From the NCBI GenBank assembly GCA_039105265.1, contig JAPFFF010000009.1, positions 186,001-250,000 on the forward strand: 64,000 bases of DNA. Direction: 5' to 3'. The stretch is from Tritrichomonas musculus. Taxonomy: Eukaryota > Parabasalia > Tritrichomonadida > Tritrichomonadidae. The notes below the pieces were generated by a model that saw only the letters and a list, made by a program, of their open reading frames with translations, had not been told where the DNA came from and searched no databases. Positions 38,576-48,667 of this stretch are shown here, piece by piece. The position numbers and the translations under genes were made by a program. Each line of letters starts with the position of its first letter. Position 1 is the first letter of the stretch.

Positions 38576-39119
38576 GAAAAAAAAAAAATTATTATAATAA
38601 TATTTTATCAATAAAATGTTTTATATATTGATCGAAATTTTTTCATAATGCTTTGTTTTTTTTATCATTACACCAATTATTGATTTTTTTTTTTTTTTTT
38701 TTTTAACCAACAGCAAATGCAAAATTCTCATTTGAAGTCATTAAATGATTTAATCATTATCGATTAATTATTTTATTTCATGTAATACACGGTTGCCTAA
38801 ATTGATCAAGTTTGGAGAATTCAATAAAAACATTCAAAAAATTCAATTTGTTGATTGAAAAAAATTTTAAAATATAAATATTGATTGTTATAGCCTGCAT
38901 TTTTATATATGCTTTTTTTTCAATCCAAGAGAGAATATGGATTCTAATCAATTGATCTTTTCTATATCATCAAAATCAATAAAAAGAATTTATGAGTTTA
39001 AATGAATAATAAAAAGGATAGGTACAAGTAATTTTGGATATACACATGAGTTTTATAAAATTATAATTTATTGTATAAAAACAATAAAAATATATTTTTA
39101 TTTGCTGACAAAGGGGCCA
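38576..39119. other. spacer between convergent genes
   Basis: AT-rich, with a run of about 20 T near 38685-38704 and no gene. It lies between the HYDIN stop and the end of the leftward WD40 gene, so it carries both 3' ends. Confidence 0.6.
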
Positions 39120-42053
39120 TTATTTTTTATCATCATCTTCACCTTGACCAATGAAGTTAGAGTAATACCTAAGAATTCGCAATCTGCTTTGTCCACTCAT
39201 TTCTGCGAACACCATGCTATCTTTGACTGACTCCTTGTCAACAACGCCAATCATGGCGAGTGCATCATCTTCTTCTGAGTAGTTCATAGCAATTGCACTA
39301 TATTCTTGTGTTGGTACACCAAGGATAGGTACTCCACAGTCCATTCTGAGGTCGACAACGCAAATGTATTTGTTATGATATCCACATATTACATAATTTC
39401 CATTACCAGTGATGCTTATCGGCGAAACATGTGGCGTTGTTATTGTAGAAACTTGACCAGTGCCTCTTTCTCTAATATCCCAAAGACGGACTGTTTCATC
39501 GTCACCTCTTGATGCAAAAAGACAATCAGAGAGAGGTTCAACACCAAGAACCTGACCACAATGACCAACAAAGCATCTTTCTTCAAGTTCACCATAACCA
39601 GCAGCTTGTGGTGAAATCATTCTAATTGTAGCTGATTTGGAAATTGCACAAATTAAACGATCGCTTTGATACATATTAGAGATGCTTCGGAATCCGGAAT
39701 ATTTTGTGGACAAACTTGTAACAAGATTACCAACAGAAGACGATGAATATGAGTTGGCGTTTCCATTTACGAAAAAGAGATTATTTGAAGAAGGGAAACC
39801 AACAACAGCTCCGGTGCTAATATTTGAATTAAAACCACTTTGATAAGTTGCAATAATACCATCTTCGTAGAAACCCATTTCATTATTTTGACCATCATTG
39901 TTATTACTATTATTATCATTATTATTTGAAAAGTTTAAACTTAGGTTACTTAAGCCATTAACAATTTTGTTTTCAAAAATAGAAATTGTTGTTTGCGGAA
40001 TTCCATTCAATGTGAATGGAACTTTGATTACATGACCTTTGGAAAGCATCCAAGCATTGTCATGGTCAATTGCAAGTGAGTTAATGGCTGAACTGGATTC
40101 AACTGCATAAGCATTTCCATTATTTAAACTCAAATTTAAATTATGTTTTGAATTATCAGCGTCGTTATCATTATCATTATTGACATTATTAAGAATTCGA
40201 TTTTTCATTTTTTCTTTATATTTGATTACATAAAGAGTTCTTTGAGTTGCACCAAGATATGATGACGTATATGCTGCATATTCATCATTAAGGGCATGGG
40301 CTTCAAAGTATGTCAATTTTTCATCAATGAATTGACGTGTCTGAAAAATACTTGCTTGCGAGAATTGGAAGTTGTTGCTCGTTCGACTTTTGTCTTGATC
40401 TTCTTTCTCAGATTCTGAATCTGAACCAGAATTTGAATTTACGATTGAATTTCCATCATTTGTAGTAGTTGAATTAGCATTTCCTGAACTTATCGTTTGC
40501 TGTGATGATTGGCCATTTGTTTGGCTTGAACGATTACCTGAGTTAGAAAAATCTTTGAATGATGAAAACGAAGGGTCGTTTCCCATTTGAAGTTGATTGA
40601 ATGACGGAGTTGACGGCATTCGTGGAAACATCGGATTTGTGAGATCAAAGTTCGACATTGATTCGGGGAACATTAAATATGAAATTGACATATCATTTGG
40701 CATCATATTCGAAAATGATGTTGAATCAAGTCTCATATTTGATGATGAATTGAGAAAATTGTATATTGATGATGATGGCTCTATAGGAAAGCTAATTCGA
40801 ACAAATTTTGCCGTTGGCTCGACCATTTCTGGATTTAACGAACCAATTCGAGTAGCAAGTTGAAAGACAGCATCATCGAATGAATCAATGAGATTCAAAA
40901 GTTGAGCTCCTATTTGATTATTTTCTGCATAACCATTAGAATTATTAAGAATTGAATCTATATTGCGAATTTCATTAAGTATTGAACAAACTTGCGAATA
41001 TAATTGATTATCAGATTCATCGTTTGGATTGACAGATTGCATTTGACCTGATTGTTGCATTTGGTCAGAATTTGCTGAAGGCTTATTCATTTGATTGTAA
41101 CTTGGCGATGGCGTGTTTGAAGGTGTAGCATTGCTAAATTTCATTGGCGGATTGGTGACACATTTAGTTTCTTTTGAGTCTTTGGCAATTGGAACAGTAT
41201 CAGGAGAGTCAATTAAAGGTGAGGTTGGTATAGGAGGTTGTAATGAGGTCCCATTTTGCTGTGCATGAGGTGATAACGATGGCGGAACAGAGGCTTTGGA
41301 ATTGTTTGCCGCTGAAGAATTTGTTGTTGATGGCGAAGTCATTGAAATTGGCGGCAATACAACTTTAGTGGAAGGCTCTGATTTATTTATTTTTATAGTT
41401 TTTGCCTTTGGTGTTGCCTTCGAAGAATTCATTGGATTCATTGCACCTGAAAGCATTTGCTGGTGATCAGGCATTGGAACTTGCATTTGTTGTGGATTTA
41501 AAGGTGGTGCCATAGGCATATTCATTTGTGGATACTGAGGCATTTGCATCATTTGATTATTCATCATGTTTCCTTGAATATATATAATATTTGAGTTGTC
41601 TTGAGGCATTTGCTGCTGAATTGGAGCCATCGGAATTTGAGGAATTTGCATCTGAGGATTCATTGGCATTCCATTTACACTATTTAGATTCATATTCATA
41701 TAATAATTATTATTCATTGGATTTTTCATAGGAATATTATTAACATTCATAGGGTTGTTAACATTATTATTATCAATGACATTTCCACCAGGAACAACGT
41801 TACCAACACCAGGGATTGTTGGAAGATAAGTATGCTTATTATTATTGAACCACAATCGAACAGCTCGATGAGTCCAATGTGGTGAATACATCCTAAGAAT
41901 TGTAGAAACTTCTTTTGCTATTTTGTTTCTATTTTGAGATCTCTCGGGAAGAGAAAAATAGCGCTGAAGCCCTTGAATCAAAATTTTCTGCTCTTGAGGT
42001 GATGCGTAATAACGCGCAGATGATACATAGTCATCTTCTTGCTGTTGAAACAT
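39120..42053 (-). CDS. WD40 protein with homeodomain-like N-terminus
   Basis: The 977-residue protein has three parts. Residues 10-75 are a compact helical domain ending in WTHRAVRLWFNNNKH, which resembles the recognition helix of a homeodomain. Residues 76-560 are Met/Asn/Pro/Gln/Ser-rich and likely disordered. Residues 600-970 form a WD40-type propeller, clearest in HCGQVLGVEPLSDC followed by RGDDETVRLWDIRE. The layout suggests a chromatin or transcription scaffold that binds DNA with one end and proteins with the other. No orthologue is recognised, so no symbol is given. Upstream, TTTCATATTG lies about 20 bases before the ATG and contains a TCATA initiator-like word. Confidence 0.7.
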   Translation of the reverse strand: MFQQQEDDYVSSARYYASPQEQKILIQGLQRYFSLPERSQNRNKIAKEVSTILRMYSPHWTHRAVRLWFNNNKHTYLPTIPGVGNVVPGGNVIDNNNVNNPMNVNNIPMKNPMNNNYYMNMNLNSVNGMPMNPQMQIPQIPMAPIQQQMPQDNSNIIYIQGNMMNNQMMQMPQYPQMNMPMAPPLNPQQMQVPMPDHQQMLSGAMNPMNSSKATPKAKTIKINKSEPSTKVVLPPISMTSPSTTNSSAANNSKASVPPSLSPHAQQNGTSLQPPIPTSPLIDSPDTVPIAKDSKETKCVTNPPMKFSNATPSNTPSPSYNQMNKPSANSDQMQQSGQMQSVNPNDESDNQLYSQVCSILNEIRNIDSILNNSNGYAENNQIGAQLLNLIDSFDDAVFQLATRIGSLNPEMVEPTAKFVRISFPIEPSSSIYNFLNSSSNMRLDSTSFSNMMPNDMSISYLMFPESMSNFDLTNPMFPRMPSTPSFNQLQMGNDPSFSSFKDFSNSGNRSSQTNGQSSQQTISSGNANSTTTNDGNSIVNSNSGSDSESEKEDQDKSRTSNNFQFSQASIFQTRQFIDEKLTYFEAHALNDEYAAYTSSYLGATQRTLYVIKYKEKMKNRILNNVNNDNDNDADNSKHNLNLSLNNGNAYAVESSSAINSLAIDHDNAWMLSKGHVIKVPFTLNGIPQTTISIFENKIVNGLSNLSLNFSNNNDNNSNNNDGQNNEMGFYEDGIIATYQSGFNSNISTGAVVGFPSSNNLFFVNGNANSYSSSSVGNLVTSLSTKYSGFRSISNMYQSDRLICAISKSATIRMISPQAAGYGELEERCFVGHCGQVLGVEPLSDCLFASRGDDETVRLWDIRERGTGQVSTITTPHVSPISITGNGNYVICGYHNKYICVVDLRMDCGVPILGVPTQEYSAIAMNYSEEDDALAMIGVVDKESVKDSMVFAEMSGQSRLRILRYYSNFIGQGEDDDKK

Positions 42054-42640
42054 GAAATAAAAATTTTCTCAATATGAAATTAATTGAATCCCGAAGATTT
42101 TACGGCTCTCAAAATTTATTCAATTCATTCAATTTCATATAACAATTGAAAAGTATAAACATATGAAACGTTTGATATTTTTTATAAATTGAGAAAAATA
42201 TAATTATATAAACCGACTTACTTTCATCAAATGAATTCTAATTTTATACATCTAATTTATGATATTTACATTTTTGTTATATTTTTTTAATCAAATGATA
42301 GTATCTAATAAATATTGACGACTTGATTTTTTTTTTTTTTTTTTTTAAATAAATCATACATTTACAATAATAAAAAGCGTGATAAAGAGGAAGAATGTTC
42401 CCATTATTAATAAAACAATAAAAATCAAAGATGATATACTTTGAACATTTTTTTTTTGTTCTTCTTTTATAGTTATTTTAAAAAAATGTAAATAATAAAT
42501 ACTATATTCTACATTTTTATTAATTTTCTTCAACCATGGATGACAATAAATTAAAAATAACCTACTTTAAAACTTATTCAAATAAAATAATCAGCAAAAT
42601 TTTGAGTGCTTTTTGATCGATAAGAGCATATATAAATCAA
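42054..42640. other. divergent promoter region
   Basis: About 590 bases between the starts of the leftward WD40 gene and the rightward FHIP-like gene, so it should contain both promoters. AT-rich with a T16-17 run near 42331 and no gene. TCAAATG covers the start of the rightward gene. Confidence 0.5.
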
Positions 42641-44383
42641 ATGAGTGGCTTTTTCCAATTTTTATCTCGAATTAATCCTCAAAATCAACAACACCAGCCT
42701 ACACAACATAACACTCAACAACCACAAACTCATTCTTCTACAAGCCCTTCTGAAAGGATTTTATCGCTCTGGAATGCAATTTGCGCTCGAACATTAACTG
42801 ATACACGTGAATCTCTTAATGAAATTCATCAGTTATTAGTCACTATGCTTAAAACAATAGAAAAAAGTATTGGGGAAGGTTTTGGTGTTTCAACACAAAA
42901 TCCAACTATTGAAACTTTTTCACAACATCAAATTCCAAAACAACTTGTTACTTTTGGCTTAGCAAATACTCCAAAAGGACTGATTCAAGAAGTAATTATT
43001 TTTTTTATATATTTCACTAAAATGCCTTTCTGCGAACTACTTCCTGAATCATTTATCGTTGATCCCTTAAACACTCTAATCGAAAAAGTACCAGATGAAA
43101 ATAACGATTATTTATTTAAACTTGTTAATGGTCTACTTCAGTATATCACACTTAACCCCGACCGGATTAGTCTTTTTTTAATATCAGAAGAATCGTCACC
43201 TTTAATCGAACGATTTTCAAATCTTTTAACAAATGAATCATACATTCCTGACCTTGGTCATATATTGATTCGTTTATTTAGCTCAATGAGCTCAATTGCT
43301 GGCTTAATGAATTATATTTTAACATATTCTCCTTTAGTTCAGACAATCATTGATATATGTAAAGAATGCATAGAAAATAGAATTGATAATCCTAATAAAA
43401 ACTTTTTCATTGAATGTGTGAACTGCGCAGTTAATGTTTCACCATATGACTTTCAACAAGTTTTTGCTGCTCTTTTTGACGAAAGTATAACCAAACCATT
43501 AGTTTTCAGAGCTGATGCAATTCAGAGTTTAACATTATCAATTTACATATTATGCTCTTTTTCATCAGTTCCTATTTTAATAGAACCAATATTTAAACAT
43601 ATTACGTCCAACTTTGACTTGTATATGGAATCAAATTTAGAGACCATTATTTTCCTCACAATCAGATGCATTAGTTTAATGCTGGAAATATCAACAAAAA
43701 TCATATATTTCTCTCCAGAAAATCAACCAGAATCAATAAAGATTTATCTTGGATTCATGAATCTTCTTCGAGCAGAATGGTTTATCTTACCAGATATTAG
43801 CTCTCAAATTACAAATTCACAATTTAAAGTTTCAATGATGCTATCAGATAAGAATAATGACAAGAACTCAATAATATCTAAAGATGATAAAAAATTTCAA
43901 AAGATTGACCTTGTTTTAGATTTACGACCCATTTTTCCAGAATTCTTACTTCTTTTACGTGAAAAGTTTATTGATACAAATAGTTTACGTGTTAATTTAG
44001 CTCTCACAGAATTCTTTTCAACTATTGCTGCAATTTCAAATCCTGAAGCATCTTTCTTTGCTCTTTGTGAAGATTGCCAAGATGGCCTTGTTAAATCTCT
44101 TTCATCCCTTTGCACATTATTCTTGAGGAGAATTGGCCAAAGACCTGGAACAACAGAAAATATTAAAGCAGCTTATGACACATTTGATGGTACAAATAAA
44201 GCTGATAATAATTTAAAGCTTTTGATGAAAAGAATACATGGAATCGATAATGCTAATGAACAAGAAAATTTGTTTTTAAACTTGACAATTGTGATTGAAT
44301 TCTTAAAAGAATTGCAATCAATTGCTCAATCTAAAAATATTTTACATCAACAATCTTCGATTATCATGAGAGAATATTTATAA
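42641..44383 (+). CDS. FHIP-like helical-repeat protein (tentative)
   Basis: A 580-residue protein: a Gln/His/Thr-rich N-terminus (1-45), then an all-helical fold. The block FGLANTPKGLIQEVIIFF with the following LLPESFIVDPLNTLI resembles the signature of FHIP/RAI16-like proteins (pattern D.P.GIR.EVL.FF and L..H..V..PL..L). FHIP proteins join FTS and Hook in a complex that links dynein to early endosomes. The match is by pattern only; a general armadillo/HEAT protein is the alternative. The frame is intact with no intron. It converges with the ENTH-like gene that follows. Confidence 0.55.
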   Translation: MSGFFQFLSRINPQNQQHQPTQHNTQQPQTHSSTSPSERILSLWNAICARTLTDTRESLNEIHQLLVTMLKTIEKSIGEGFGVSTQNPTIETFSQHQIPKQLVTFGLANTPKGLIQEVIIFFIYFTKMPFCELLPESFIVDPLNTLIEKVPDENNDYLFKLVNGLLQYITLNPDRISLFLISEESSPLIERFSNLLTNESYIPDLGHILIRLFSSMSSIAGLMNYILTYSPLVQTIIDICKECIENRIDNPNKNFFIECVNCAVNVSPYDFQQVFAALFDESITKPLVFRADAIQSLTLSIYILCSFSSVPILIEPIFKHITSNFDLYMESNLETIIFLTIRCISLMLEISTKIIYFSPENQPESIKIYLGFMNLLRAEWFILPDISSQITNSQFKVSMMLSDKNNDKNSIISKDDKKFQKIDLVLDLRPIFPEFLLLLREKFIDTNSLRVNLALTEFFSTIAAISNPEASFFALCEDCQDGLVKSLSSLCTLFLRRIGQRPGTTENIKAAYDTFDGTNKADNNLKLLMKRIHGIDNANEQENLFLNLTIVIEFLKELQSIAQSKNILHQQSSIIMREYL

Positions 44384-44740
44384 ATGTTTTTATTCTTTGC
44401 TATTCATTTTGACCATCTTTTTTCACCTTTTTGTTAAAATTTTTAAAATTTTGAAAAATTTCTTGGAAAATAAGAATACCTTTCAATGAATCATGTTTTT
44501 TACATTATGATATCAGCATTCTCAAGGTATCAACACAATTTCTTTCTTTTATATGAATACTAAAGCTTCATATAAATTTTGGGAAATAAGTATGAAAAAC
44601 TATAATAATATCTTTAAATATTAATACTAATGGAAAAAAAGAAAAAATGCATATGGATATTTTTTTTAATTTTGTTTTAATTAACAAACATAAAAATATA
44701 TTCTGATTAAAATTCTATAAGAATAACATATAAGAATCAT
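44384..44740. other. spacer between convergent genes
   Basis: About 350 AT-rich bases between the FHIP-like stop and the end of the leftward ENTH-like gene. Nothing else was seen. Confidence 0.6.
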
Positions 44741-47700
44741 TCAATTATTAATATTCTCTTCGACTGTTTGCGGAGATGGAGTTCTCTTTATACTGAATCT
44801 CTTTGAATTATTATTATTATTTGGAACAACCGGCCTTAAATCAATAACGTTTTCTTTAGTAAGGGGAATATCATCGGATGGATTTTTATTTGCATCTATC
44901 AAAATATCATTTTTTCTTATTGATTCAAAATTATCATCAATATTGATATCATTGTTTTGAATGTTTGGCGCACTATCGTTTCGGTGATTAAAATTATCAG
45001 TAGTGATTTCAATATTCGGATTTACATTTATATTGGCATTTGGATTATCAATATCTGAATTATTAACTGGATCAATAGGCTCAAAATTATCATATTGATT
45101 TCCATTTGATTCAGGATGAGGATTTGTGGTTTGTTTACTGATTTCAAAAGAAACAAAACGATGGTTTTCATCTGCATGATTCTTATTTAATTGTTTATCC
45201 AGATCTTCGTCAAATTTATGATCATTTTTATCATTTTGATTGAAAATATCTGGACTTGGAATCATTGGTTCATTGCTTGATAATAAATCTGTAATTTGAG
45301 ATCGATTTTGAAGGCTTGAAGGAGGAGTAATAGGTTCAAATTGGTCGCTAAATGAATTATCATTAAATTTGTTAGGCATTTCGTTTTCAGAATCATTTTT
45401 TGGAGATTGATTTGCATTTGCATCAACCGCAGATTTATAAGAAGGGTTATTTAATATAAACATTGATCTTGCATTTGGCGGAGTAATTGCTTCAAACCTA
45501 TCACTACCATTGCTAAAACTCTGAATGCCAGAGTCAAATGAAATATGTCTTCTATTTCCTCTAGGGGAAATGTTATGGTAATTATTAATAATGTTTTTGC
45601 TATTTGAAGGTATACCATCTAGATCCATGTTACTGAATCTTGGAATAGCATTATTTGGAACTTGATCCAAGTTTCCTGGAGTTGGTGACATTGGTATAAA
45701 TTGATCATCTGAAAAAGTGTTTTCATGATAAGATGGCCAAAGTGGAACAAACATTCCGCTATCATTACTATTATTGTTGTTGTTACTATTATTCAAACTA
45801 TCGTCATTATTATTATTTTGAATATTATTTTGAATATTATTATTATCATCATTGTTATTAGTAGTATCATCATCGAAAGTCTCCAATAAAATCTTGACAG
45901 GAGTTATTGGCTCAAATTGATCATCTAAACTTGTTCCGAATGCCTGATTTTTTGTGGGGGTAATTGGTCCAAATTGTTCATTATCATTATTATTTGCATT
46001 TGTGAATGATTCAGAATTTTTTCTAACAGGAGTTATTAGTTCAAATTGATCATCTGAAACTTGGCTATTATTAAAAACATTTTCATCTATTTTTTCTGTA
46101 TTATCATCATTATTATTACTATTATTGAAGTTTTGAAGATTGAGTGGCTCAAAACCTACATCTGATAGATGTCTACTTCTCCGTGGTTTAATTGGTGTTC
46201 TAACTGGAGTAATTTGATCAAATTTGTCATCTTTCTGAGTAGTATCGTCATTATTTGATAATGTTGGAGGTTCATTTACAATTGGGCTTACATGCGAATT
46301 ATTTTCATTAGGCATTTGAAGAGCACCACTTTGAACGGGAGTAATTGGTTCAAATTGGTTATCATAATATTCAAGTCCGACTGTTGGTTTACTTTGAAAA
46401 TTAAATTCATCTTCGTCATTTGTACTCGCATGGATTGATGATCCATATAGATCTTGACTACTAAAGTTACTACTATGACTAGATAAGTAAGGATTGTTAG
46501 ATGAATTGCTATATAACTTACCTTCAAAAGAACTATTGATAGGAATATCAAGCGGAGAAATATTTATAGAATTGTATTTTTTAGGAGTATTCCGCTTCTT
46601 CTCAATTCTAAAGCTTTTCTTCGCTTTAGTTTGAGGTGGATTTGTAAAATTATTGCTTAATTTATTATTTTCGTTAATTATAATTGGCTCTTGATTTTGA
46701 GGTTTCAAAGATTCGCATTGGACATTGAAATGAAATGAATTGTTTTTCTTTTTGGCTATGTTTAAACTCATTTCATTGTTATTATTAAGGATATTATTGG
46801 TGCTTTTATTTTCATTAACATTACCAATTGCATTAACACTAATGCTAGGATTGATTCCCTCATTTGGAGAATGGTTTGATGAATTTATTGTATTAAATGA
46901 AAAATTTGAATTCTTTTGGCTTATTTGCAAATTAGATGCTGCAGAACTTAACAAAGGAATGCCCGAGGTTCGAGATGTGGTGATTTCTTCTTTGGTATTC
47001 ATTTTTAAAATTGAATCAGAAATAGAATTTTTGGTATTTAAACCTATATTTGAATTGAAGTTTGATGAAGTATTTAACATCAAATTTGATTTCGATAATT
47101 GCGAAGAATATTGATTTGTGTTTAAGTTAAGAGATGAACCAGCTTCAGAATTATAAATCGATGTAGAATCTGGTAATTCATAATTTGGAGGCGGTTCAAA
47201 TGTAGAAGGAGTATGAGATGGCGACTTAATTGGTGCTGAATTTAATATTGAATCCAAATAATTATTTTGTTTTGGATCAACAATAGATCCAGGGGGAGAA
47301 TTTGGCGTTGACGATGGCTTGGTTAGATCAATTATTTGATTTGGATCAATTAAAACTGATAAATTTGAATCTTGTCCATTTGAAGCTTGTGGATTTAAGT
47401 TTGAGTCTTTATTTTGACAATGAATAGAAGGCATATTTGATCGCAAAGATTGTGATCTTGGAATATTCGGCGAATTTGGAGGCTCGCTTTTTTCTAAACT
47501 AATTTTAAATTGTTTTGGGCGCCTAGATGGTTTTGAATTTGATTCAGTGTCATAAGACGAATTAATTTCAACATTATTGTCACATATGACATTTGAATCA
47601 CTAATATTATTATTGTTCTTGCTAGAATTATTATTCACAACATTTACACTTGAGTAGAAATTGCTACTTGCTGTAAAAGAGTCGTCCGGTATTAAAAGGA

Positions 47701-48667
47701 GATTATCAAGCGATTTATTTGTTTCTGAATTTTGCTCTGGCACTTCATCTACAAGACCATTTTTTTTTAGATAATCATCAAAAACTTGTTTGGCTTTAGA
47801 TGGATATTTAAACGAATCACCAATTTCTATCCTTGGGTTGTCGTTAGTATTGCTAGGAGATAGAATACTAGTATCAACATGCTTTTGAGAAGTGTCACAA
47901 TCAATCAAATCATTTTTAGTATTATCACAATCAATCAAATCAGCTTCTAAAGCATTTTTGCCATTTGTATCATCGTTATCCATATCGTCAAATGAAATAT
48001 TAATATTAGTATCGTTTAAATTTATTCGATTTTTTTGTTCAGATGTATCATTCAAAAAATCAAGCGGAGGATCATTATCATCTTCTTGTAAATTTTGATT
48101 TTCAGTGTTAATTATATTATTCTTTTTTCTATTTACGTTGATTACTACAAAAGGTGATAAATGATCTGCCAAGCCAAGTTGAACAGGAGTTGGAAGCGGT
48201 TTATTCGATTGCAAATTAAGATAAATTGCTTTTGCTAATTCATGCACTTGATTTCTAAATTTAAGTTTTGATTTTTTAAAGTTCAAAGTTGTAATTGAAA
48301 TTATCTCGGGCATGAATGGCTGGGCTGTAGTTCTAAACGTTGTATTAGGAGTTTGTAAAAGAATGTAAAGGACTTCTAATGCTTTTAAAACAATTGAATC
48401 GTTATTTGAACTATGGTCAAAAATATTAATAATAGAATCCATGATATAATAACATCCTTCGGCAGTTACTGAATCAGAAATGATTTTATCAATATTACCT
48501 TTATCCATTTTAGACGAAATACCTTCTACAGCACGCTTTACGTGTGACGATATATTTGATGCAAGCTCCTTTGGTATTTTCTGATTTTTATTTTTGGACG
48601 CTTGAGAAAGATCTGGAGGCGGCGATTGTTGACCAAGAGCGGTGGATTTCTTTTTATTTAGGCGCAT
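44741..48667 (-). CDS. ENTH-like protein with FEPITP motif array
   Basis: I begin this 1308-residue protein at the Met at 48667 (MRLNKKKSTALGQ), preceded by TTTCATATTTTTTG (an initiator-like TCATA); the longer frame adds only a hydrophobic AT-leader. Residues 25-155 are an all-helical domain with VLKALEVLYILLQ and a final FRNQVHELAKAIYLNL, the pattern of ENTH/ANTH domains that bind phosphoinositides at clathrin coats. The remaining 1100 residues are Asn/Ser-rich and disordered and carry about twelve copies of a short motif based on DQFEPITPV. Epsins use disordered tails with short motifs to bind clathrin and adaptors; here the repeated motif would play that part. A VHS domain is the alternative. 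Confidence 0.6.
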   Translation of the reverse strand: MRLNKKKSTALGQQSPPPDLSQASKNKNQKIPKELASNISSHVKRAVEGISSKMDKGNIDKIISDSVTAEGCYYIMDSIINIFDHSSNNDSIVLKALEVLYILLQTPNTTFRTTAQPFMPEIISITTLNFKKSKLKFRNQVHELAKAIYLNLQSNKPLPTPVQLGLADHLSPFVVINVNRKKNNIINTENQNLQEDDNDPPLDFLNDTSEQKNRINLNDTNINISFDDMDNDDTNGKNALEADLIDCDNTKNDLIDCDTSQKHVDTSILSPSNTNDNPRIEIGDSFKYPSKAKQVFDDYLKKNGLVDEVPEQNSETNKSLDNLLLIPDDSFTASSNFYSSVNVVNNNSSKNNNNISDSNVICDNNVEINSSYDTESNSKPSRRPKQFKISLEKSEPPNSPNIPRSQSLRSNMPSIHCQNKDSNLNPQASNGQDSNLSVLIDPNQIIDLTKPSSTPNSPPGSIVDPKQNNYLDSILNSAPIKSPSHTPSTFEPPPNYELPDSTSIYNSEAGSSLNLNTNQYSSQLSKSNLMLNTSSNFNSNIGLNTKNSISDSILKMNTKEEITTSRTSGIPLLSSAASNLQISQKNSNFSFNTINSSNHSPNEGINPSISVNAIGNVNENKSTNNILNNNNEMSLNIAKKKNNSFHFNVQCESLKPQNQEPIIINENNKLSNNFTNPPQTKAKKSFRIEKKRNTPKKYNSINISPLDIPINSSFEGKLYSNSSNNPYLSSHSSNFSSQDLYGSSIHASTNDEDEFNFQSKPTVGLEYYDNQFEPITPVQSGALQMPNENNSHVSPIVNEPPTLSNNDDTTQKDDKFDQITPVRTPIKPRRSRHLSDVGFEPLNLQNFNNSNNNDDNTEKIDENVFNNSQVSDDQFELITPVRKNSESFTNANNNDNEQFGPITPTKNQAFGTSLDDQFEPITPVKILLETFDDDTTNNNDDNNNIQNNIQNNNNDDSLNNSNNNNNSNDSGMFVPLWPSYHENTFSDDQFIPMSPTPGNLDQVPNNAIPRFSNMDLDGIPSNSKNIINNYHNISPRGNRRHISFDSGIQSFSNGSDRFEAITPPNARSMFILNNPSYKSAVDANANQSPKNDSENEMPNKFNDNSFSDQFEPITPPSSLQNRSQITDLLSSNEPMIPSPDIFNQNDKNDHKFDEDLDKQLNKNHADENHRFVSFEISKQTTNPHPESNGNQYDNFEPIDPVNNSDIDNPNANINVNPNIEITTDNFNHRNDSAPNIQNNDINIDDNFESIRKNDILIDANKNPSDDIPLTKENVIDLRPVVPNNNNNSKRFSIKRTPSPQTVEENINN

